Positions 1 through 10,066 of a stretch of DNA of 64,000 nt are shown here, one piece after another. The position numbers and the translations under genes were made by a program. Source of the stretch: Prevotella sp. (GTDB taxonomy: Bacteria; Bacteroidota; Bacteroidia; Bacteroidales; Bacteroidaceae); NCBI GenBank assembly GCA_017541365.1, contig JAFXZF010000003.1, positions 1 to 64,000 on the forward strand, written 5' to 3'. A model generated the notes under the pieces. That model ran no database searches and was not told the origin of the DNA. It saw nothing but the letters and a program-made list of their open reading frames with translations. Position 1 is the first letter of the stretch; each line of letters opens with the position of its first letter.

Positions 1-95
<95 letters not shown>

Positions 96-110
96 TTTAT
101 AATTTCATCT

Positions 111-148
111 GAGAGAGTCACTTCAGAAATGAGGCGACTCTTTTTTGT
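111..148 (+). terminator. rRNA operon terminator
   Basis: A stem AGAGTC (114-119) pairs with GACTCT (136-141). It is extended inside by CTTCA/TGAGG with one G-U pair around a GAAA loop, and is followed by a T run (141-146). It lies 16 nt after the 5S end and is a good rho-independent terminator. Confidence 0.8.
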
Positions 149-188
149 GTCTTGCCAAAATATCTTATACTTTAATACCGAAGACTTT

Positions 189-229
189 ATATCTGCCAAC
201 AACAACGGCTTATTGTCAGATATTTTTAT
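189..229 (+). terminator. possible second terminator behind the rRNA operon
   Basis: ATATCTG (189-195) pairs with CAGATAT (217-223), with a further ACAA/TTGT pairing inside, and T residues follow. It is weaker than the first hairpin. It could back up rRNA termination before the convergent receptor gene. Confidence 0.4.
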
Positions 230-248
230 AAGAGATTACTTTAAAAAC

Positions 249-330
249 CAAATGGGCACACGTGCATTTTCTTTAGAAATCAAATGACGCACGTGCATTT
301 TCTTTAGAAGTCAAATGACACACGTGCATT
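249..330. repeat. 31-bp tandem repeat that includes the 3' end of the receptor gene
   Basis: Two and a half copies of a 31-32 bp unit lie at about 249-280, 281-311 and 312-330; all contain CACGTGCATT or a close variant. The rightmost copy is the real end of the neighbouring minus-strand receptor gene (residues NARVSFDF and stop). The next copy still reads NARASFDF-stop in its own frame and the third is degenerate. The repeat is therefore a tandem duplication of a gene's last codons, stop codon included. Confidence 0.85.
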
Positions 331-2739
331 GATTTGTCTGCCTGTCAAATAGTTGGGTACAGCATACTGATGATTTGTCACGTCGGTAATCCAGTAATAT
401 GAATTTACATTACTGTGGTCGAAAAGGTTAAGACAATCTACTCCTAACCATATGTTTTTCAAACAGAATTGTTTGGACTGTTGATTCTCCCTTTTATATG
501 CTCTATAGCTCATGCCAATATCAATACGCTGATAGGCAGGAGCACGGAAGCTCTGACGCTTGTTGTCTGTATGAGGGGGGCCGAACGGCAATCCGTCAGC
601 ATATGCTATCTTGAGTGCCATACGCCATCGGTCGGTGCCTGGGAAATAGTCCGTAAAGAACAGATTGATGGCATAGCGCTGGTCGGTTGGCAGTGGTATG
701 GTTTCGCCACGATACTTCATTTTGGCATTCATCAGAGAAAAAGTAATCCATGAGTCGGTGCCTGGCACAAATTCGCCGTAAAGTTTTAAGTCTAAGCCTG
801 CTATGTGTCCAGATGCCTCGTTCATACCGTTGTATGTTACCTTGACATTGTTAACACTGTATGGTATGAGGTTGCTGAGCAGTTTATAGTACGCTTCGGC
901 AGTAAACTGGAACGGACGGTCGTTGTTTTTGAAACGATAGTCGAAGGCGGCTATGAAGTGTATGCTTTGCTGTGACTTTATTTTGTCGTTGAGCGTGACC
1001 TTGGTGACGCCTGCTATAGTCGTGGTGTCTTTTAACTCCTTAAAGAATGGTGCCTGATAGTATATACCGGTGGCAAGGCGGAAGGTGATGTCGTTGTTAA
1101 AGGCTGGTACGATAGCGAGGCTCACACGTGGTGAGAGTATGTTTTCCTTGTTGAAGGTCCAGTGAGAGAAACGCAGACCGTAATTGAGTGTATAGTGGGT
1201 CAGCGAACTTTCGTCAACTGTGCCATCGCTGAGCAATCTGCCTTGTGATGTGAAGCGCCATGTGTCCTGTATGTATAGTTCGGTGCGACGTGCATTCAAG
1301 GAGTTGTTGGCATTGAGGGTGTATATCATATGCAGGTCCTGCCCTGTATGGGGTATAACGTATCCTGCAGAGTCGCGCATCTCATACTCATGGTTTTTCT
1401 CTGTTATATCCTCCCACTTCATGGTCAAGCCTGCCTGTACGGTGTGGTGATGCGTCTTGTGGTCGAGCATCAGTTTCAGACTTCCGACATTGGCGGTGAG
1501 ATAATTGCGGGCATATTCTATGTATTTGCCTACTCCGAGACTTGACTGTGTCTCGGTCTGGGTAAGCCAGTATTCTCCACTGATATCGTAAGTTTCGCTC
1601 TCATTGGTATGGAATGCAGATCCGATGAGCGACACGGATGTCTTGTCAGTAATATTGCGTTTGAGAGTAAGTGCACCGAAATATGTACGGAAGAGGTCCT
1701 TTTCCTGGCCGTCAAAATATACTTTGAATGATTTTACGTCGTCCTGCGTGCCAAATGTCGTTTCACGATCTTTGGGATAAAAGTTATATTTTGACTGCGA
1801 GATATTGCCAATGAAGTCAATCTGCCATCTCTTGTTGGGAGTATATGAGAGGTAGGTTTGGTAATCAATGAATCGTGGGTCGTATTCTCCCGTGGTGTCA
1901 AATGATTTGAGCAATGCTTTTGTCTGTTTGTATCGCACACTGTTGCCCCATGAGAATTTTTTATTGCCAAATCCGAAGTATATTCCGCCTCCGAGCAGAC
2001 TGGCATCGATTTTCATCTCAGTCTTTTGTGGACGGTGATAGCGTATGGCAAGGGCTGATGACATCTTGTCTCCATACTTTGCTTCATATCCACCAGTGGA
2101 GAAGGCTATGCTTTCTACCATATATGGATTTATGATAGACAGTCCCTCCTGTTGTCCGGAACGCACCAGGAATGGGCGATACACCTCTATATCATTGATA
2201 TATACTGAGTTCTCGTCAAAGGAACCACCTCGCACATTGTATTGTGATGACAGTTCGCTGTGGGTGGAAACTCCAGCCTGTTGTTGTATCATCTCCTCCA
2301 CCGCATTACCAGATGCTGACGGTGCTTGTGATATGTCTTTTATGTCGAGTTCTTGTGTAGTACTAGTCTGGCGTCTTTTTTCCGTTACCGTCACTTCGTT
2401 AAGCAGCGTGTTGTCTTCGAAGAGTGTGATTTGCAGGTTCTGTCTGCCACGTGGACGACGCAACACACGAGTTTTGGTCTTGTAACCTATCATGGAGAAA
2501 CGCACCACTACGGAGTCGGTTGTGGCAAGCGACATAGAGAACTCGCCACGCAGATTGGTCATTGTGAACTTCCCCTGACTTACGCAACTAACCGAAGCCA
2601 GTTCTACAGGATTCTGGTCTTGGTCGATTACTTTGCCAGTCAGCATAAACTCCTGTGCTTCAGTCAATAACGGAAACAGAAGCAGCATGAAGATTATTAG
2701 CCTTGCAAAGATTGAAGATGTCAGGGATATATGTTTCAA
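304..2739 (-). CDS. TonB-dependent outer-membrane receptor
   Basis: Outer-membrane beta-barrel importer energised by TonB; substrate unknown. The 811 residues show a signal peptide (about 1-28, ending TEAQ), a carboxypeptidase-regulatory-like Ig domain (about 31-115, starting LTGKVIDQDQNPVE), a plug domain (about 135-235, with NVRGGSFDENSVYIND) and a barrel ending in the aromatic beta-signal SFDF. At about 810 residues it is shorter than SusC proteins and has no SusD neighbour, so it is closer to siderophore/FecA-like or orphan receptors. The start is TTG: a stop lies six codons upstream and the next ATG would cut into the signal peptide. The stop lies in a 31-bp tandem repeat. It is a single gene; no promoter could be assigned with confidence. 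Confidence 0.93.
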   Translation of the reverse strand: MKHISLTSSIFARLIIFMLLLFPLLTEAQEFMLTGKVIDQDQNPVELASVSCVSQGKFTMTNLRGEFSMSLATTDSVVVRFSMIGYKTKTRVLRRPRGRQNLQITLFEDNTLLNEVTVTEKRRQTSTTQELDIKDISQAPSASGNAVEEMIQQQAGVSTHSELSSQYNVRGGSFDENSVYINDIEVYRPFLVRSGQQEGLSIINPYMVESIAFSTGGYEAKYGDKMSSALAIRYHRPQKTEMKIDASLLGGGIYFGFGNKKFSWGNSVRYKQTKALLKSFDTTGEYDPRFIDYQTYLSYTPNKRWQIDFIGNISQSKYNFYPKDRETTFGTQDDVKSFKVYFDGQEKDLFRTYFGALTLKRNITDKTSVSLIGSAFHTNESETYDISGEYWLTQTETQSSLGVGKYIEYARNYLTANVGSLKLMLDHKTHHHTVQAGLTMKWEDITEKNHEYEMRDSAGYVIPHTGQDLHMIYTLNANNSLNARRTELYIQDTWRFTSQGRLLSDGTVDESSLTHYTLNYGLRFSHWTFNKENILSPRVSLAIVPAFNNDITFRLATGIYYQAPFFKELKDTTTIAGVTKVTLNDKIKSQQSIHFIAAFDYRFKNNDRPFQFTAEAYYKLLSNLIPYSVNNVKVTYNGMNEASGHIAGLDLKLYGEFVPGTDSWITFSLMNAKMKYRGETIPLPTDQRYAINLFFTDYFPGTDRWRMALKIAYADGLPFGPPHTDNKRQSFRAPAYQRIDIGMSYRAYKRENQQSKQFCLKNIWLGVDCLNLFDHSNVNSYYWITDVTNHQYAVPNYLTGRQINARVSFDF

Positions 2740-2835
2740 GATGTTGTCGTTTATATTCTATTGCTTGTTTTCGCTTGTCAATACATTACAAATAACGTTT
2801 CTGTCTGCAATTTATTGCGCTACTCAATAAAATGA

Positions 2836-2870
2836 AACATAGCTTTATCTATAGGAGATAAAGCTATGTT
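2836..2870 (-). terminator. hairpin between rny and the receptor gene
   Basis: A perfect 15-bp inverted repeat (2836-2850 with 2856-2870, core CATAGCTTTATCT) with a 5-nt loop lies 29 bp past the rny stop. On the minus strand it is followed by TTTCATTTTATT, so it probably ends the zapA-rny transcript, although the T tract is imperfect. Confidence 0.65.
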
Positions 2871-2898
2871 TGGTATGGTGTAGTGCAATTATGTCTTT

Positions 2899-4431
2899 TT
2901 ATTTTGCGTAAGCCACGGAACGAGTTTCTCGTATAACTGTAATCTTGACTTGTCCAGGATACGTCATCTCGTTTTGTATGCGGGTCGCAATGTCGTTGGA
3001 TAGAGTCTCTATCTCTGTATCAGTAATCTTGTCAGCACCTACGATAACGCGGAGTTCTCGACCTGCCTGTATAGCGTATGTCTTTGTGACACCAGGATAT
3101 GACATTGCGATTGCTTCAAGGTCATTGAGGCGTTTAATATATGCTTCAACGATTTCGCGACGTGCGCCAGGACGTGCACCAGATATGGCATCGCAAACCT
3201 GTACTATTGGGGCGAGTAGGGAGGTCATCTCCATTTCGTCGTGGTGAGCGCCGATAGCATTGCATATTTCGGGTTTCTCTTTGTATTTCTCTGCGAGTTT
3301 GGCACCATAGAGGGCATGTGGCATTTCAAGTTCTTCGTCTGGTACCTTGCCTATGTCGTGCAGCAGACCAGCACGTTTTGCTTTCTTTGGATTAAGTCCT
3401 AACTCTGCTGCCATAACAGAACATAAGTTGGCTGTTTCACGAGCATGTTGTAGGAGATTCTGACCATACGATGAACGATATTTCATTTTACCAACGATGC
3501 GTACAAGTTCTGGATGCAGTCCGTGTATACCGAGGTCTATTGTTGTGCGTTTGCCTGTTTCAATAATTTCCTCGTTAAGTTGTTTCTTGACTTTTGCGAC
3601 TACTTCCTCAATGCGTGCGGGGTGAATACGCCCATCAGTGACCAGCTGGTGCAATGCCAGACGGCAAGTTTCTCGACGTATAGGGTCGAAAGCAGAGATG
3701 ACGATAGCTTCGGGTGTGTCGTCAACGACTATTTCCACTCCGCAGGCAGATTCAAGTGCACGTATGTTACGTCCTTCACGTCCTATTATGCGTCCTTTTA
3801 CCTCATCATTGTCAATATGGAATACAGAAACGGAATTCTCCACAGCAGCCTCGGTAGCAACACGTTGTATGGTCTTTATGACAATCTTCTTTGCCTCGTT
3901 GTTGGCATTGATTTTTGCCTCGTCCATTATTTCGTTGATATAGCTCTGTGCATTAGTACGTGCTTCATCCGTTAGACTTTCGATAAGACGTTTTTTAGCT
4001 TCTTCAGCAGATAGCCCTGAAAGTTGCTCAAGTTTTTCTCGCTCCTGCATCTGCATATCGGATAGTTCCTGTTCTTTGAGAGCGAGGAGTTTTTTGTCGT
4101 TCTCGATGCGTTGTTGCTGCTGGTCTATATCTTGACGTTTGCGTGCCAACTCATCCTGACGTTGATTGATTGAGATTTCACGTTGCTTAAGGCGATTCTC
4201 TGTCTGTTGAATTTTCTGGTTGCGCTGCTGTACCTCGCGTTCTAATTCACTTTTCTTGTTGATAAATTTTTCTTTGACTTCCAATAGTTTCTTTTCTTTC
4301 AAAACCTCTGCAGCTTTTTCTGCGTTGGAAATCATTTCGCGATATTTGCCCTTGATAACATATCTGAAAACCAAGTAGCCTAAAACACATCCGACAATGA
4401 TTCCGGAAATGGCTATAATTACTTCAGTCAT
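2899..4431 (-). CDS. rny: ribonuclease Y
   Basis: Membrane-anchored endoribonuclease that starts mRNA decay. The 510 residues show the whole family layout: one N-terminal membrane helix (about 4-24), a long charged coiled coil (about 30-200), a KH RNA-binding domain (about 205-270, GxxG as GREG at 217-220) and an HD phosphohydrolase domain with HARE (329-332), LLHDIGK (356-362) and AHH (395-397). Length matches the family. It lies 48 bp downstream of zapA on the same strand and is probably in that operon. Nothing is missing. Confidence 0.97.
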   Translation of the reverse strand: MTEVIIAISGIIVGCVLGYLVFRYVIKGKYREMISNAEKAAEVLKEKKLLEVKEKFINKKSELEREVQQRNQKIQQTENRLKQREISINQRQDELARKRQDIDQQQQRIENDKKLLALKEQELSDMQMQEREKLEQLSGLSAEEAKKRLIESLTDEARTNAQSYINEIMDEAKINANNEAKKIVIKTIQRVATEAAVENSVSVFHIDNDEVKGRIIGREGRNIRALESACGVEIVVDDTPEAIVISAFDPIRRETCRLALHQLVTDGRIHPARIEEVVAKVKKQLNEEIIETGKRTTIDLGIHGLHPELVRIVGKMKYRSSYGQNLLQHARETANLCSVMAAELGLNPKKAKRAGLLHDIGKVPDEELEMPHALYGAKLAEKYKEKPEICNAIGAHHDEMEMTSLLAPIVQVCDAISGARPGARREIVEAYIKRLNDLEAIAMSYPGVTKTYAIQAGRELRVIVGADKITDTEIETLSNDIATRIQNEMTYPGQVKITVIRETRSVAYAK

Positions 4432-4479
4432 ATCAAATAAAAATAAAAAATGTATATATGTAGATGAATAAATATTCTC

Positions 4480-4776
4480 TTATTTCAATGCTTCAGCAAT
4501 TTCTGAAGACAGTTGAGTGAGAATATCCGTAATTGGTGAAACGTCATTGCGCTTTGCTTCTGTGACACATGTTAGTGCAATGTCAATCATAGCAAAATAG
4601 GTGATTTCTTTACTCCCCTTCTTGCCTTTGTATGCATTGAAGTACGCATTGAGTTTCTCATTTATCAACTTACCAGCCAATCGATATTGCTCCTCCTGCT
4701 CTTTGGGAACTCGGATAGCAATATCTGTATCATAGATATGTAGGTTGATATGTTGTTTCTCTGACTGTCCGCTCAT
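4480..4776 (-). CDS. zapA: cell division protein ZapA
   Basis: Small FtsZ-ring stabiliser. The 98 residues fit the family: an N-terminal beta region (INLHIYDTDIAIRVPKEQEE) followed by a helix that would form the tetramer coiled coil (about 30-98). It starts 15 bp after the small coiled-coil gene upstream and precedes rny, a common Bacteroidetes arrangement. Identification rests on the N-terminal motif, size and context. Confidence 0.87.
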   Translation of the reverse strand: MSGQSEKQHINLHIYDTDIAIRVPKEQEEQYRLAGKLINEKLNAYFNAYKGKKGSKEITYFAMIDIALTCVTEAKRNDVSPITDILTQLSSEIAEALK

Positions 4777-4791
4777 TATTGCTGAATGATG

Positions 4792-5103
4792 TTAGTCATC
4801 GACCTCCTCTTCGTTACCATTGAGAAGTGCCATGCATTTATTTACGCTACGTATCAACTTGTGTATTTTTTTTCTTGATGCCTCAATGTCACCATCGGTG
4901 ATATCTATCATTTTGGCCATCATCATAGCGTTGTATTTCTTTTCTTGAAGATTAATTTTTTCGTTTAGTTTTGTGATTTCTGCATCGCGTTGGCTTACCA
5001 CATTAGTGAGTTCAGTATTTGCTTTCCTTAGTTCATCAACCTTTATGATGAGCTGTCGAACGCGCGTGGTGAAGCCTCTTACTATGGTATCAACGTTTTG
5101 CAT
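4792..5103 (-). CDS. small coiled-coil protein upstream of zapA
   Basis: A 103-residue cytoplasmic protein that is almost entirely predicted coiled coil (heptad-rich, about 8-60), with an acidic C-terminus (NGNEEEVDD). No signal peptide or enzyme motif is seen. It is first in a likely operon with zapA and rny and has a good promoter in front. The position and shape suggest a ZapB-like partner of ZapA in divisome organisation; that role is inferred, since coiled coils look alike. Confidence 0.75.
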   Translation of the reverse strand: MQNVDTIVRGFTTRVRQLIIKVDELRKANTELTNVVSQRDAEITKLNEKINLQEKKYNAMMMAKMIDITDGDIEASRKKIHKLIRSVNKCMALLNGNEEEVDD

Positions 5104-5155
5104 CTCTTGTGAGTTATATAATATTGCTGTTATACAATAGTTTATAGTTTGGACA

Positions 5156-5187
5156 CAAAAGTAATACTTTTTTTCTTAACAGCCAAA
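5156..5187 (-). promoter_or_regulatory. promoter of the coiled-coil/zapA/rny operon
   Basis: On the minus strand TTTG (5184-5187), 20 nt, then TACTTTTG (5156-5163). This matches the Bacteroidetes -33/-7 consensus and gives a leader of about 45 nt. Confidence 0.75.
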
Positions 5188-5222
5188 TCTTTGTGTGATT
5201 TTTTTGTTATGGTATTCAAAAT

Positions 5223-5831
5223 TTACTCCTGTGGCTTCTCCTTCTTAGCCAGCATGACGAGTTGATATACGAAGTTTGTAATCCACTCCTGTGAGAAGTT
5301 CAACCTTTGGTTGTATTTTCTTACTGAAGCAACGGCCTTGATTGTTGCGGCATCATCGAAATCGTTTTTAGAAAACAGGTCATTTATGGTTTTCTCCGTC
5401 ATGGTGTAAATAATCTTCTTAAAGAAAGAGGGTAGACGTAGTTTGAATTTCATAAGATTTCCCATAAGTATCATGAGATCTTGCGTAAATCCCTGAAATT
5501 GATAGAGGTATGTCTGTACATCCTGCATTTTTCGGCAGTTCCTTGTTATGCTTTTGTCTATCTCTTTAAAAAAGAGATCGTTGTGCCCATACATTTCTTT
5601 TAGCATTTTGCTACAAGCACGTTTCTCTGCAATTCCGAGCTTGTTACGTTCGGTGTGCACTTTGAATGTTGATTTGAACAGTCTCAGGTCAGGTAGCATA
5701 GCTATGTTATTGATGCCTACCTGTGCAGCTATGGCAGATTGGAAATATACGCGGATAAGCATCATGTAATCCTGCATGCCAGCCACTTTCTTTGTATCAT
5801 TCTTGCCGAATAATTTTGAAAATATACCCAT
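5223..5831 (-). CDS. conserved protein of unknown function
   Basis: A 202-residue protein starting MGIFSKLFGK. No signal peptide, no membrane helix and no catalytic motif are recognised. It is mainly helical and basic (many K, R, Q), with IFSKLF at the start and DLFSKNDFDDAATIKA near residue 155. The gene has its own promoter and is monocistronic. It lies divergent from the exopolysaccharide genes, but nothing links it to them functionally. Probably a Bacteroidales-specific cytoplasmic protein; function unknown. Confidence 0.85.
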   Translation of the reverse strand: MGIFSKLFGKNDTKKVAGMQDYMMLIRVYFQSAIAAQVGINNIAMLPDLRLFKSTFKVHTERNKLGIAEKRACSKMLKEMYGHNDLFFKEIDKSITRNCRKMQDVQTYLYQFQGFTQDLMILMGNLMKFKLRLPSFFKKIIYTMTEKTINDLFSKNDFDDAATIKAVASVRKYNQRLNFSQEWITNFVYQLVMLAKKEKPQE

Positions 5832-5862
5832 GTCAATTATGTTGTAGTTGTTAAAATAAGCG

Positions 5863-5894
5863 CAAAGTTACAAAAACGAGAGCAAAAAAACAAA
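5863..5894 (-). promoter_or_regulatory. promoter of the conserved unknown gene
   Basis: On the minus strand TTTG (5891-5894), 20 nt, TAACTTTG (5863-5870), 32 bp before the start codon. A near-perfect consensus. Confidence 0.78.
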
Positions 5895-5985
5895 CAAATT
5901 CGTTTTTTTTTCGATGCAGGAGTGTATATAACTTATCTAAAGTTACAAAAATAGGAACTTATATTAAAATAAAGCGCCATTTTTC

Positions 5986-6015
5986 TTGCTGTTTAAAATA
6001 AACTTTGTACCTTTG
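5986..6015 (+). promoter_or_regulatory. promoter of the exopolysaccharide genes
   Basis: TTG (5986-5988), 19 nt, TACCTTTG (6008-6015), 23 bp before the ATG of the sugar transferase. Confidence 0.78.
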
Positions 6016-6038
6016 CAATAATAATTTAAATCCAAGAG

Positions 6039-7460
6039 ATGAATAAAACAATGATGTCAGAAGATAAAAATGCTGTTATAAAATGGATGGTGTTTTTATT
6101 TGATGCTTTGACTTTAGCAGGCAGTTTGTCGCTCTTTGTTTTGCTTTTTCCACAGCATTGTCCTCAAAGTGTGATAAATCACGTGCCTATAGCCACAACA
6201 TTGTTGATGGTTACTTTTTTCTTATTCTCGTTTTCGGCCCCATTGGTCATACACAATAGGGTGGTGCGTTTCACGCAGATAGTACGTCGTAATTTTGCTG
6301 TTGTTGTGATGTCGCAAGCGGTATTTGCTTTGCTGTGGCATATGATGACCCGGAATAGCGACAATGAGATGCTGTTTAATTTGTTATTCTGCTTAATGCT
6401 CTTTGTCGCCATTGTTATAGTGAGACTGATAGAGCGTGAACTTCTCAAAATGTTGCGTGCCAGCGGCAAAAATACTCGCAGTGTGCTATTCATAGGAAGT
6501 GACCCCGCAAATCTGATGGTGTATAATGATATAATGCTTGATGCTACGACAGGTTATCGTGTGTTGGGGTATTACAGTAATGATATCTTGGAGGGCGCTC
6601 CAGAGAAATTAAAAAAACTTGGCAGTCGGACTGAGTTGCAGAGACTCATAGAGTCTGATGATATATCGGTACGCGTTGATGAGATATATTGTTCTCTGTC
6701 ACACAGAGATGACGATGAGATGCTCCGTCTGATGCGATATTGTGACAAACATGTCATACGATTCTTCTATGTACCAAGAGTACAAGGAAACATACGATTG
6801 TCATTGAAACCTCAGATAGTGGGTGATAACGTGCTCTACACAAATTTTCATGAACCATTAGCATATACTGGCAACAGATTTGTAAAACGAACTTTTGATG
6901 TTATTTTCAGTTTGATGGGGTTGATATGTGCCCTGCCATTTGTACCTATCATTGCGATGATTATAAAGATTCAAAGTCCTGGCCCCGTAATCTTTAAGCA
7001 ATTGCGTAGCGGTTTGAATGGTAAGGAATTTATGTGCTATAAATTCCGTTCAATGACCCCCAATGATCAGGCTGACATATTGCAAGCAACGGAGAATGAT
7101 GCCCGTAAATTTCCTTTCGGTGACTTCATGCGACGCACCAATATTGATGAGTTGCCACAGTTTGTTAATGTACTGAAGGGTGATATGAGTATTGTAGGAC
7201 CTCGTCCGCATATGCTTTACCATACAGAGGTATATTCTTCCCTAATAGAGAAATATATGGTGCGACATTTTGCAAAACCTGGTATTACGGGGCTGGCGCA
7301 GATAAGTGGCTATCGTGGTGAAACGACAGAATTGTCGCAGATGGAGGGACGTATAAAGAAGGATATCGAGTATATAGAGAACTGGTCCATTTGGTATGAC
7401 ATAAAAATATGTTTGCTTACAGCCAAGATGACTTTATTCGGTGATGATAAAGCATACTGA
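6039..7460 (+). CDS. undecaprenyl-phosphate sugar phosphotransferase (WcaJ/WbaP type)
   Basis: Inner-membrane enzyme that starts exopolysaccharide or capsule repeat-unit synthesis by moving a sugar-1-phosphate onto undecaprenyl phosphate. Of 473 residues, about 12-130 form four membrane helices, 145-260 a nucleotide-binding-like domain (VLFIGSDPANLM), and 280-473 the bacterial sugar transferase domain. The latter starts KRTFDVIFS, with re-entrant helix 288-310, YKFRSM (334-339), NIDELPQF (368-375) and IVGPRP (385-390). Length is that of the full-length family. It is followed after 49 bp by a Wzc-like kinase. Sugar specificity (glucose or galactose) cannot be read from the sequence. Confidence 0.94.
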   Translation: MNKTMMSEDKNAVIKWMVFLFDALTLAGSLSLFVLLFPQHCPQSVINHVPIATTLLMVTFFLFSFSAPLVIHNRVVRFTQIVRRNFAVVVMSQAVFALLWHMMTRNSDNEMLFNLLFCLMLFVAIVIVRLIERELLKMLRASGKNTRSVLFIGSDPANLMVYNDIMLDATTGYRVLGYYSNDILEGAPEKLKKLGSRTELQRLIESDDISVRVDEIYCSLSHRDDDEMLRLMRYCDKHVIRFFYVPRVQGNIRLSLKPQIVGDNVLYTNFHEPLAYTGNRFVKRTFDVIFSLMGLICALPFVPIIAMIIKIQSPGPVIFKQLRSGLNGKEFMCYKFRSMTPNDQADILQATENDARKFPFGDFMRRTNIDELPQFVNVLKGDMSIVGPRPHMLYHTEVYSSLIEKYMVRHFAKPGITGLAQISGYRGETTELSQMEGRIKKDIEYIENWSIWYDIKICLLTAKMTLFGDDKAY

Positions 7461-7509
7461 TTAATATTGTTTAAATAATTTACATCATTAACATTTTACA
7501 CACATATTT

Positions 7510-10026
7510 ATGAGTGAGAACGCATATGTACAAGACTACGAAATAGAGGAACAGGAAACAGGCGGCCTGAGCATATTCAGTATAGGTTTTTTGTATCGAA
7601 CATTCCTTTTAAATTGGATTTGGTTCGTATTGTCGCTACTGATCTGTTTGGGTATAGCAGCGATATATCTGCGTTATACCCCTCCGGTGTATGCCGTTAA
7701 TGCTAAGATGCTGGTAAAATCGGACAATACTCGTGGCGGTCGTGTTTCTACGGGAGTACTGACAGGTCAGATAATCAAGTCAGATGGTTTCGATAATGAG
7801 AAAGAGATATTGCGTTCTGTATCTCTTGCTGAGGATGTGGTGTATGATTTGAAGTTATATGTAAACTACACACTCGAAGGTACGGTTACGGACAAACCAA
7901 TATATGGCAACCAGCCCATTAATGTAGATCTTGATCGCGAGCATCTGGCTAAGCTCAATGGCAGTATAAACCTTGTGGTAGCAAATGATAATGGTACCAT
8001 AAAGGTGGAGGGAGCATATCCTGGTGGTACTATTAAGAAAGAGGGGACATTGCCATTGAAGATTAATTGTGGTGCAGGAATAATATCAATATCTGCTAAT
8101 CCTCACGGAGTATGGACGTCAGGTAAGGATATTATGGTGTCAATAAATCAACCACATCAAGTAGCACGTGGATATGCTGGCAGCATTGGTGCTACAGATT
8201 ATTCAGAGGCAACATCAATAGTCATCATTTCACGCAGTGATATTTTGCCGCAACGTTCTATTGACTATATAAAACAATTGACAGTATGTTACAATCGTCA
8301 AGCAAATGACGATAAGAACCAGATTGCTCTTCGTACGGAACAGTTTATAAATCAGCGTCTTGAGAAGATCAACAACGAACTGGGCAGTGCGGAAGGCGAG
8401 ATGGAACAGTATAAGAAGAATAACCGTATTGCCGGTACTACGTCAAATGCTGGTGCAGCTCTCGCTGGTACCGATCGCGAAGAGGATAATCTCGATGAGA
8501 TGAATATGCAGATTATGCTTATGGAATCCTTGAAGGATTATATGCGTATGCCAGTGAATAAGTATCAGACACTGCCATCTAATGTCGGTTTGACAGATGC
8601 TGCTGCAACATCACTGATAGCACAGTACAATAGTCTTGCAATGACACGTCAACGCTTGATGCATTCTGCATCAGAGACCAGTCCTGCAGTAAAGACTCTC
8701 TCAGAACAGATGGATGACCTTGAAGGATCTATTTATCGTGCTATGGATCAGTCAAGACGTATTTTACAGATAAAACGCCAGGCAATACTTGATAGATATA
8801 ACAAGTTTAATAATAAATTTGAGAATTCCTTCCAACAGGAACGCATACTGTCAGAAATAGGACGTCAGCAGTCTGTAAAGTCAAGTCTTTACACAATGTT
8901 GTTGCAAAAGCGTGAGGAGAACTCTATCTCCCTCGCTGCTACGGCCGACAAAGGACGTTTGCTTGATGATCCGCTATGTGTAGGTCAGATATTGCCAAAC
9001 CGAAATCAGATTTGGGCTATTGCTGCAGGTGCAGGTATTTTTATTCCTTTTGTGGTTCTGCTGCTCATAGAGTTGCTAAGATTCTGCATCGAAGGACATG
9101 AAGAAGTAGCACGTCTCACACATTGTCCTATCGTTGCTGACATTGCTTTGGCAAATGAAACAGCAAAAACACGCGCTGACATTGTGGTGCACGAGAATAA
9201 GAATAATCAGATGGAGGAAATATTCCGTGGTATGCGTACCAATCTGCAATTCATGCTGAAGGAAAACCAGAATGTCATAATGTTTACTTCATCGGTGTCT
9301 GGTGAGGGTAAGACATTTACGGCAGCAAACCTCGCAGTCTCATTCGCGCTACTCGGAAAGAAAGTGTTGCTGGTGGGCCTTGACATACGTCGTCCGCGCT
9401 TGTCAAATCTTTTCGGACTTAACAAGACGAATACGGGTATCACCAATATTCTTATACACGACCACCCAACGTGGGAGATGATAAAGGAGCAACTTTCGCC
9501 CTCTGAGGTGAATGACAATTTGGAGTTGCTTATGGCTGGGCCTGTGCCACCTAACCCTACAGAATTGGTGTCACGCTCCTCCCTTGATGAGATATTCCAG
9601 ATACTGCGCAGGGAGTATGATTATATCATTGTTGACACAGCTCCTGTAGGCCTTGTGACTGATACATTGCAGATCGGACGTATAGCAGATGTGACATGTG
9701 TCATCTGCCGTGCTGATTATACAGAGAAGTCGGCCTTTCGTACTATCAACGATTTCGCTATCAATAATAAGCTGCCCAATGTGTGCATTGCTATCAATGG
9801 TATAGACATGTCAAAGAAAAAATATGGCTATGCATACGGATACGGACGATATGGACGTTATGGTAAGTATGGATATCGTGGCTACAACAAGAAGTATGGT
9901 AGCTATTATGGATATAACTCATACGGATATGGAGGCTATGGTAGTTACGGATATCATTCATACGGTTATGGTTCATATGCCGATAGCCATTATGGCAATC
10001 CTGATGATGATTCAGTAAAGAAGTAA
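7510..10026 (+). CDS. Wzc-like polysaccharide co-polymerase and tyrosine kinase
   Basis: Inner-membrane chain-length regulator with a cytoplasmic BY-kinase domain. The 838 residues show a Wzz domain between two membrane helices (about 36-55 and 501-523), a long periplasmic coiled region (about 260-460), and the kinase with Walker A SGEGKTF (597-603), Walker A' LLVGLDIRRP (620-629) and Walker B YIIVDTAP (705-712). The tail (772-829) has 22 tyrosines in 58 residues in YG/GY repeats, the expected autophosphorylation cluster but unusually dense. Its partner transferase is 49 bp upstream and a HAD hydrolase 40 bp downstream. An export lipoprotein of Wza type lies separately at 16757. Confidence 0.95.
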   Translation: MSENAYVQDYEIEEQETGGLSIFSIGFLYRTFLLNWIWFVLSLLICLGIAAIYLRYTPPVYAVNAKMLVKSDNTRGGRVSTGVLTGQIIKSDGFDNEKEILRSVSLAEDVVYDLKLYVNYTLEGTVTDKPIYGNQPINVDLDREHLAKLNGSINLVVANDNGTIKVEGAYPGGTIKKEGTLPLKINCGAGIISISANPHGVWTSGKDIMVSINQPHQVARGYAGSIGATDYSEATSIVIISRSDILPQRSIDYIKQLTVCYNRQANDDKNQIALRTEQFINQRLEKINNELGSAEGEMEQYKKNNRIAGTTSNAGAALAGTDREEDNLDEMNMQIMLMESLKDYMRMPVNKYQTLPSNVGLTDAAATSLIAQYNSLAMTRQRLMHSASETSPAVKTLSEQMDDLEGSIYRAMDQSRRILQIKRQAILDRYNKFNNKFENSFQQERILSEIGRQQSVKSSLYTMLLQKREENSISLAATADKGRLLDDPLCVGQILPNRNQIWAIAAGAGIFIPFVVLLLIELLRFCIEGHEEVARLTHCPIVADIALANETAKTRADIVVHENKNNQMEEIFRGMRTNLQFMLKENQNVIMFTSSVSGEGKTFTAANLAVSFALLGKKVLLVGLDIRRPRLSNLFGLNKTNTGITNILIHDHPTWEMIKEQLSPSEVNDNLELLMAGPVPPNPTELVSRSSLDEIFQILRREYDYIIVDTAPVGLVTDTLQIGRIADVTCVICRADYTEKSAFRTINDFAINNKLPNVCIAINGIDMSKKKYGYAYGYGRYGRYGKYGYRGYNKKYGSYYGYNSYGYGGYGSYGYHSYGYGSYADSHYGNPDDDSVKK

Positions 10027-10066
10027 TCATAGGAGAAAGTTTAGGATAGTTCGACAGTAAAGCAAA

